From Akebia trifoliata (Eukaryota; Streptophyta; Magnoliopsida; Ranunculales; Lardizabalaceae): 64,000 nucleotides of DNA. Each line of letters begins with the position of its first letter. Positions within the stretch are counted from its first letter, which is position 1. The notes beneath the pieces were generated by a model. It had not been told where the DNA came from. It saw only the letters and a program-made list of their open reading frames with translations, and searched no databases. The DNA is taken from assembly GCA_017979445.1 (NCBI GenBank), contig CM030711.1:5115221-5179220 (forward strand), in the 5' to 3' direction. This document shows, in pieces, positions 57,103 through 64,000 of the stretch. The translations under genes and the position numbers were made by a program.

Positions 57103-60100
57103 ATGCAGACGACACACTTTCTCCTCGAAGAAACCATCAGGAAGGCTTCCGTCCTCGAGCCATCCAAACCTGTAAGTAATATCTTCTGGAACATGTAATG
57201 GCGACGCCATCGATGAGTGGCTTACTCTGCTCATTTTCCTGTCTGTCTGTGTTTTTATCTTTGGTTTTACAAGGGTAACCTGATAGTTTTTCCTTTCCTG
57301 GATTGCCTCACACACACACACACACACACATGTATAATTTGAATGGTTCTCCATGTGTTTCAAACTATGGAGAATATAGTTCTCAATGTTTTGTTTGGGT
57401 ATTTTTCCTCTTTACATCTTTCTTTTGTTCTTTAGTTATATAAGGAGGATCTCAATGTTTTGTGGTTGATTTTCCCTTTTGTCCATCTTTTGATCTTTGG
57501 TTTTATAAGGATGACTGGCTAACCCTTTTTTCCCCCTTATCTTGACTGCTTTACACACATGAACAATTGGAATTGTTTCCTATGGGTTTCATTGCACTGA
57601 GGAGATGGTTTTTGATGTTTTGTGGCATTATTTTCATCATCTAAATTTGGTAGGATTTTTTGGGTGTTACGTACTGTCTTTTAATTTTTAACTTAATTCA
57701 GATTTGCAAGAGTGAGTGTTCGAATAAAGCTTCAAAAGTGGTACACTATTTATGTCCATTTGCATGTTTTTTCCTCACCTTGGGGTTTCATTTGTATTTT
57801 TATAGCACAGGGATGAGTTGGGTCGTTTTGTTGCTGAGAAACGATGTCTTTCAAGCCTTACGATTGAAGGGTGCTCAAAACCTTATGAGCTTTAGTACCA
57901 GTGTAGTCAAGGCGTGCCTTGATGCGTCTCAGACGTGTCTCAAGACCGAGCATGTGAGGCGTACCAAGTCGTGCATCATGATTGCGGCTCACTCAAGGTG
58001 CACACCTCACTATAAACTGAATAAAATTATTGCATCTTGTTCAAATAAGACACCAATTTTAGATTTGATTGTATAATCGTAACATACAAAAAAGATTTAA
58101 CTGGCATTTATAAATTTTAACCATTAAAAATGTTGAATTTGACATTTTTGTCATTTTTATTTGCCTTGAGCTCAGTAGAACTTAGTTGACTAAGGACTGA
58201 TAGGGTATAGGGCTGTTCTAAGTTAGAACACGACTCTTTTGGGCCTGGTTAGGCTCAACCAAACCTGGCCTAGACCCGCCCATTGATAGGCCTAGTTGTT
58301 ATGTTGTAGCAGCAACAATACTTGTTACTGACTTTCTTTTACTTCTTCTCTTCTTGGTCTTCTTCCTCTAATATTTCAGCTATTGCTGATCTTTCTTCTT
58401 CTTCGAGTGTTGAGTACTTTAACATGTTTATAAACCTCATATTTATACATGTTAGAATGCCTTGTGCCTTAAGTGTGCCTTTCGCCCTTAACTACATTGG
58501 TAAATACCAACACCTTGAGTCTATTGAAGTATTTGTTAAGAAACCTGTTGAGTCCCCAATGCTGACCCTAACATATGATAATGTTCGACTCCCCACTGTG
58601 AAAGCCCATGGGCCTAACTTATCCTCACAAAACTGATTTGTAAGGTGAGGATTGCCCCAGCTTTATATATAGCCCAAGGTTATGATACCCAGGTGATGTG
58701 GGACTATCACTAGTCCCCCTCACGTGTAATGTGTCTCCTACATCCTTGTGGTTACCCGCTCTGATACCATGTAAAAACCCATGGGCCTAACTCATCCACA
58801 CAAAACTGGCTGGTAAGGTGAGGATTGCCCCAGGTTTATATATATAGCCCAAGGTTATGATACCCAGGCGATATGGGACTATCGCTCACACACCCATTTC
58901 GTTATTGGGGTAGCAAATATCCAACCAAATCCAAATTGACGTGGTTGAGTTTATTTTTGTTAGATTTTCTGGCCAGATGTTATGCACAATTGTTTCTTTC
59001 TTTTCTTGTTGTTTTGATTTATCGTATACATATATAACATTGTGCTAACCAATCCCAAATCTTAATGATAAGGCTTTGCTGTTGTTTTATATAGTTGGCT
59101 CCACAATTCGTTATGGGTGGCTCTTTTCAATTCCTTCTAAACCCAAGTCATTAATTTCAATCTTCTGATATTTTAGGCCTGTTTGTGCTAGGTGATTAAT
59201 TTTCTTCTGGAGCTAGTAGAAGTTCCGAACATTGGTTTAAGACTTTTATGGGATATAGAAGCAACTGCTTCAGTGGTTTCTACTAATTTTATGTTTAAAT
59301 AATTCTAATATACTTATTTTTTATATACATCCAGGTGTGTTATTGGACTTCCCTTTAAGATCGATTTTTCACTATTTTGGACACTGAAAATCATATTAAT
59401 CTTCTTCGAATGTTCCTTGCAGAGCGGTTACTACTTCAGTGCCAATTCTGGAAAGTATTCATGCTTCATGTTGGTGGGAGCACTTCAAAATCAGGTAAAT
59501 AAGCGCGTCTCTACAGACTTATTTTTTCCCCAATATTGGGTTGCTGAGATTCAATGATTTAACAGATACTCAGAGTAGGAATAAATCAAATGGACCAGAG
59601 ATCATTTCATGTTTTGGAGATTTTCTCCAACATAAAACCACACAAGCCAATGGATCTAGGATTTTAATTGAACAAAAATACTAATCTAACAAAAAAAAAC
59701 TTGGATTCACTTCGCAAAAGTTGTGTGCAATAGGTGCTCTACACCAATCTCGTCAACATAGTGATGATGGGAGCATCTATTTTCAAGAAACAAAAAAGCT
59801 GTGTAGCAAGGAGGGAAAGGAGAATGGCCCACCTATGAATAGGTGGGTGCCACGTGCTTGCGTTATAATAGGATAACCACTAACCCACCCATCAATTTTG
59901 ATGTTGGAATCCTAGAGTAGGTTGGAGATATGGATATCAGTTTTAACCTCATTAATTTGGATAATTTATAATCCAAAATTTTATTTAAAACTTGTGTATA
60001 TGAATTAGGCCATATAAAAATATTTTTGGCACATTTATATTAAAATATTCTAACTTTTCAATGCTTAAATAAGCTGGGTTAAGTCCTATTGCAGAATTAG

Positions 60101-61405
60101 AGACTATTTCATTTTTTCTGATTATGAAAACAAAACTGAATCAAGACTTTGGATTCTCAAACACAAGGTTTTTAATTCTCTCTTTCCTTGGCCTTTAACA
60201 TTGGCAAATGCCTTATTTCCACTATAGCATCAGATTCTCGAATAGGCCAATGAAAGTTACAATACAGCTCTTCATTTCCTCTTTCTCAGTGTACTCATTC
60301 ACGTATACTGCGTTGTAGGTCTGCAATGATTTTGGTGCCGTAGACGATCACTTCCCATGCAAGCATTTGGCAGATGGTTCCAAGAGGGTCCGTGTCTGTG
60401 TCCTGCACTTCCTCCCCCACAGGTATCCCCCCTCCCCCTGACATTCACTCCTATTAGGGGTGCAACTTAGTTCGGTTCCACTAAATGTGAACCAGAACCC
60501 AGCCGACCTGAAATGCAAATAGAACCAAACCAACCCAAATCAAACAAAAATTGATTCGGTTAGTGCCATGGGTTATCAATATCCTATGAACTTAGTTCGA
60601 AATGATATTTTTAATAAAAAAATAAATAATAAACATAAAATTGGAGTAATAAAAAAAAATATTCAAAGTCCTTTTAGGTTTTAGAAATTGTTTGGGGGGG
60701 GGGGGGGGGGGGGGGGCGAACTCATAAGAAATTATAATTTTTAAATTATCAATAACCCATCAAGGTATTTAAAATTCTTGTAGGGGGGTAATAAGAGATT
60801 TTAGAAACTTTTGTTAGGGGTAAACTCTTAAGTATTCAAATTTTTTTTATAAATTACTAATTACTCCTTAAAGGTCTCAAAGAGTCTTGTGGGGGGCAAC
60901 TGCCCCCATTGTCCCCACTGTAAATCCTTCAATGTTAATTTATGTCCTAAAATAATTCATAATAAATGAATATATATATTTATTTATTATATAAGGTTCA
61001 GTTCAGTTTTATATAAGCCTTAAACTGGAATCAAACCAAATTGATCGGCTCTCCATTTTCTAAACCCAGAACCGAACCACAACTTATTCGATTTGGTTTG
61101 ATTCTCTGTTCGAACCGGACCAAGTTGCACCCCTAACTCCTATGGAGGCAAAAATCTTTCTTGAACTCTTATAGTTACTTGTGCCCAAAAATTGGTGAAT
61201 CTGATATAGATTTTCTTCCTCTTGCAGCTATCCAATATTGAAAAGGGGAGAAGAGTGTGGCAAGTACATTGTAATGTGCTCGTCGAATGATGCTTGCATC
61301 TCTCATATTCATCCCATTTTAATCTCCTACTTCTCTACCCATGTATCTATCTGTGGTGATTTTTTTTATTTTTGTAATGTGTGTGTGTGTGTGAGTTTTT
61401 CCTAA
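57103..61405 (+). CDS. Candidate four-exon gene, unknown product (~140 aa)
   Basis: Exons 57103..57171, 59423..59494, 60319..60422 and 61228..61405. Each border has GT and AG ('cct|gtaagt'; 'ttgcag|agc' and 'cag|gtaaat'; 'ttgtag|gtc' and 'cag|gtatcc'; 'ttgcag|cta'). Phases are 0, 0 and 2, and the joined frame stays open to a TAA at 61403. Residues include 'FLLEETIRKASVLEPSKP', 'SGYYFSANSGKYSCFMLVGA', 'DFGAVDDHFPCKHLADGSKR' and 'ILKRGEECGKYIVM'. No family was recognised. The last residues run into a (GT)n tract, so the true end may differ. A TRIM lies in intron 1 and a hAT element in intron 3. The model is an inference from splice-site and phase agreement only. Confidence 0.35.
58597..58890 (-). 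mobile_element. Second TRIM element, both LTRs
   Basis: 294 bp. LTRs are 58597..58711 and 58770..58890 and share 'cccatgggcctaact', 'aaggtgaggattgcccca' and 'agcccaaggttatgataccc'. On the minus strand the right LTR ends in ..TTTTTACA and is followed by a perfect initiator-Met primer site TGGTATCAGAGC (RC of 58758..58769). A GAGGGGGAC polypurine stretch (RC about 58713..58721) precedes the left LTR. The internal region is only ~58 bp. No clear target duplication. Sequence unrelated to the TRIM at 22274. Confidence 0.85.
60455..61135. mobile_element. hAT-type non-autonomous element with perfect 8-bp TSD
   Basis: 681 bp. Ends TAGGGGTGCAACTTAGTTCGG and, inverted, TAGGGGTGCAACTTGGTCCGG. The target repeat 'actcctat' is perfect at 60447..60454 and 61136..61143. 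Inside is a 23-G run (60694..60716) and a piece resembling the CAGGGGCGG-type MITE ('ggggggcaactgccccc' at about 60890), suggesting a nested insertion. Confidence 0.9.
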
Positions 61406-62169
61406 ATGGTAAGTTCTTAAATTTTCTTTTTATTCCTTTTGTTCCCTCGTAAAAAATCTACTATAGCAATAGAGATTGAACCCTTAGTACGATTCATTTT
61501 GTGACCATATTAAGTTGAGGTCCAAATGTGATTCCTTGCACAGCCTCTCAAGTTGGCTAAATTTGTAAATACCAAAATTATTGAACCATTCTGGATTTCA
61601 AAATATTTATCAAAATGGTTTTTAATCTCACTGATAACTAACTTAATTTTTTTCCAAAATGGTAAGTTTTCCAAGTTTCTTTTAATTTCCTCTCAACACT
61701 CATATAGGAAATTTGATACTACATACTTAAATTTCCTGCCAAAGCCCAGTTACTGATCTCATTGTCAAAAAAAAAAAAAAAGAACGATTTTTGCACAAGT
61801 GACAAAATCATCAACCTCAGGAGTTGGATTAAAGAATATTTACCAGCCAAGATGGAAAAATTATTATCTTTGAGAAAATAGTTTTTCTGAGAAGACTTGG
61901 AATAAAAAAATACACATTTAAATCATATTTTCCCCCCCAAAACTATTTTCCAACCAATTTTCACATGCAAGCTGGCTTATATAGACCCTGAGATAGAAAT
62001 CTCTGCAATTAGCAATCTCCAATCAGTGTTCTATATCATAAAATCAAAATACAACCATTCACTTATATTACAGAAATTAAAAACAAAATAAAAAAAATAA
62101 AACCATTATATTACAGAAAATTAACTTTGATTAGAAACAAAAATGAGAAAAACAAAAAACTAACACTGA
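61406..62169. other. Intergenic between the candidate gene and the CAF1-like gene
   Basis: AT-rich. It should hold the 3' untranslated regions of both convergent genes, but no polyadenylation signal could be assigned. Confidence 0.4.
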
Positions 62170-63105
62170 TCAAATCTTCCACATTGGCCTCGGAAAGTAG
62201 AAACTGTGAACAAATGTGCCACATTGCTGTGGATAGACTGGATAGCTATAGTGATTGGTACACTGCTGTCCATAACCTGGGTTGCAATATCGATCACCAA
62301 TCGGATACCCAACAAAATAAGATCGATGATGCATATTCGAACTAATCCCATACAAAAATCCATCGCATTTGTTTTCCGTCAATTGATCAAATTCTGTCTT
62401 CATCTTCCAAAAACAACAAGTCGTTAACAAACTATCGGAACCCGCTTGATGAGATGTCCCGATTCTTTCTACTTTCAGTATCTTTGCCAATCTCTCTAAT
62501 CCAATTTCCCCACCTCTCATTCCTTGGCATAGTCCAGCCATGTATTTAACGTCGTAAACATGTCCAAAAATGGTATCGATGGAACTCAAAAAGCCTCTCA
62601 ATGTATACGGCATTGGCTTGTTCATCACCAACTTCATTGCATATGCTAAATCATAGAAACCATGAAATGTAATCCATTTAATGCTTCGATTACCCAACAA
62701 AATATTTGTAAATCTCGACGAGAAGACATTGACATCAATTCCTTGTATGAAATTTTTCTCCAAATTTATCCCATTTCGTCGTAGTAATTCGATCGAACTC
62801 GAAACCTGGAAATCGAATTCTGGATTAAAATGGTTGAAATTGAATTGCCAAACCCCACCTGAAATCGGACGATTCCCATTCTCATCCGAGATCGATAAAC
62901 CCAATTGTATTATTTTGAGGCGATCAACGTTGAACTTCAAATCCTCGTATCGATCCAACTGAGAAGAATCACGAGGAGTATTACGTAAGAAACCTGGGAA
63001 TTCGGTGTCAAATGAAATATAAGGGTAGGTCAAGACCATTTCTTCAATGCGAGACATCTCGTGTTCAAAGTTCCAGCTCCAGACCTCTTCTATCTCCATC
63101 TCCAT
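62170..63105 (-). CDS. CAF1/POP2-type poly(A) deadenylase (CCR4-NOT subunit)
   Basis: 311 residues, a DEDD-type 3'-5' exoribonuclease that shortens mRNA poly(A) tails as part of CCR4-NOT. The exonuclease core starts with 'YPYISFDTEFPGF' (Asp33, Glu35), has 'IKWITFHGFYDLAYAMKLV' (Asp152) and ends with 'GTSHQAGSDSLLT' (His219, Asp224), so all four DEDD acidic residues and the exonuclease His are present. It is intronless, as many plant CAF1 paralogues are, and of usual plant length. The C-terminal ~50 residues are Tyr/Gln/Pro-rich and specific to this copy. The start gives 'MEMEIEEVWSWN', close to the usual I-R-E-V-W-x-x-N; a second in-frame Met is two codons on. It appears intact. Plant relatives are often stress- and wound-inducible; nothing in the sequence proves this here. 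Confidence 0.93.
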   Translation of the reverse strand: MEMEIEEVWSWNFEHEMSRIEEMVLTYPYISFDTEFPGFLRNTPRDSSQLDRYEDLKFNVDRLKIIQLGLSISDENGNRPISGGVWQFNFNHFNPEFDFQVSSSIELLRRNGINLEKNFIQGIDVNVFSSRFTNILLGNRSIKWITFHGFYDLAYAMKLVMNKPMPYTLRGFLSSIDTIFGHVYDVKYMAGLCQGMRGGEIGLERLAKILKVERIGTSHQAGSDSLLTTCCFWKMKTEFDQLTENKCDGFLYGISSNMHHRSYFVGYPIGDRYCNPGYGQQCTNHYSYPVYPQQCGTFVHSFYFPRPMWKI

Positions 63106-63543
63106 ATCTCTGTCTCTCTGTCTTTCTCAGAATTCTTCAAAATATCTGGTTTTCTATCGTAAATTGAGTTTAAAACTTGGTTTTATAACAAAAGAAAAAC
63201 TTACTAAAAATGATTTACTAAAACGGATACTTTGAGAGTGATCTAACGGAATTAAATGATAGACTTTCTATTTCTAATTTGAAAACTTTCTATTTCAAAG
63301 AAGAAAGTTCGTTAAGACTTTCTATTTCCGAGTTCGCAAGATTTTTAAATGAGATTTCCTTGGGATTCCCGAAAGTATAAAGGATTCGCTTAACATCGAA
63401 TCCGTTTGTCTATTGGACACTTGATGTCCAATGATGTAAACAAAAACTGAAATTGAAATTGAAAGTCCCATAAAATGAATATTATTCATTTTAATTTCAA
63501 AAAGGGTTAATAATTACCAGTTTTGGAATTAGATTTTAAACAA
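63106..63543 (-). promoter_or_regulatory. Upstream region of the CAF1-like gene
   Basis: About 440 bp between the start codon and a double-hairpin MITE. The first ~25 bp upstream are CT/GA-rich, a likely leader. No clear TATA box was fixed. Confidence 0.35.
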
Positions 63544-63995
63544 GGGTCCCGTTCGCCACCCTTAGTTTTACCACACACTTTAACAAACGCGTTTTGTCTT
63601 ACATGGGTTAGAAGTTTCGGAATGAGCTGATTTTTTGTGAGGATGATCTCTATGGTGAGGAGATCATCCTCACCAAAAATCAGCTCATTCCAAAACTTCT
63701 AACCCCATCAAAATTGATTTACAAAAAATGGACGGTCCACGATTTTTCAACGTGTAAACATGGGGCTAAACATTTCGGAATGGGCTGATTTTTGGGGAGG
63801 ATGATCTTCTAATCATAGAGATCATCCTCACCAAAATCAGCTCATTCCAAAACTTCTAACCCATGTAGGACAAAAAACGTTTGTTAAAGTGACAAAAAAC
63901 GTTTGTTAAAGTGTGTGGTAAAACTTAGGGTGCTGAACATTTCCCTTGTTGTTTGTTAAAGTGTGTGGTAAAACTTAGGGTGCTGAACATTTCCC
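63544..63995 (-). mobile_element. Double-hairpin MITE, copy 5 (subfamily B, inverted)
   Basis: Opposite orientation to copy 2: left tip GGGTCCCGTTCGCCACCC, inner repeat 'ttagttttaccacacacttt', both hairpins, then the GGGAAATGTTCAGCACC end as complement. That end is duplicated: 'gtgtgtggtaaaacttaggg..catttccc' occurs at 63910..63945 and again at 63960..63995. The left side has no TA tract ('ttttaaacaa'); the right side runs into 'tatat' as the window ends. Confidence 0.85.
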
Positions 63996-64000
63996 TATAT

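Noticed and set aside
57660..58076. 138-codon plus-strand ORF
   Set aside because: No domain. It lies in the first intron of the candidate gene, with no splice or promoter support of its own.
62681..62962. 93-codon plus-strand ORF
   Set aside because: Antisense of the CAF1-like gene.

Overview
This is nuclear DNA of a flowering plant, most likely a eudicot; the species cannot be told from the window. The base composition is AT-rich. There are introns with GT..AG borders, a plant-type histone H1, and dense plant transposable elements: Ty3/gypsy, Ty1/copia, RTE and L1 LINEs, SINEs, TRIMs, hAT and Mutator-type MITEs. No CRISPR, rRNA or genuine tRNA gene was seen.

Only two protein genes are secure. 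One is a two-exon linker histone H1 gene (40474..41409, +) with a CCAAT box, a TATA-like box and a telo-box upstream. The other is an intronless CAF1/POP2-type deadenylase gene (62170..63105, -). A third candidate is a four-exon gene encoding about 140 residues (57103..61405, +). Its exon phases and splice sites agree, but its family was not recognised, and mobile elements sit in two of its introns. An exon-like patch near 9138..9440 is weaker.

Layout. 1..7560 is a diverged direct duplication of about 3.7 kb that carries RTE-LINE remains; a 40-bp minisatellite lies in copy 1 and a TRIM solo LTR in copy 2. 7900..9041 holds two tRNA-derived SINEs. 10852..16387 is a broken Ty3/gypsy chromovirus on the minus strand with a truncated 5' LTR. 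16393..18715 looks like a Tat-type LTR or leader followed by a tandem-repeat field. 19070..22260 is a second dead gypsy element, followed by a nearly intact TRIM (22274..22614). 23940..24570 is a Tat-type integrase relic. 26215..26966 holds two adjacent double-hairpin elements in TA microsatellites. 27120..31800 has tandem repeats, a SINE and a long LTR-like block. 32963..39062 holds hAT remains (transposase pseudogene and two non-autonomous copies) and a Mutator-like MITE. 40283..41813 is the H1 locus. 43356..48395 has two more double-hairpin elements and two LINE relics. 48680..53760 is a broken Ty1/copia element that apparently split an RTE LINE. 54294..54608 is a hAT MITE with a perfect 8-bp target duplication. 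57103..63105 is the gene-bearing end, followed by a fifth double-hairpin element upstream of the CAF1-like gene.

The most unusual object is the double-hairpin family. It has five copies of about 345 to 450 bp, each with two consecutive ~100-bp hairpins around a conserved spacer and one of two subfamily-specific inner terminal repeats. The two outer tips differ from each other in a constant way, and four of the five copies lie directly within (TA)n tracts. No autonomous partner is visible in the window.
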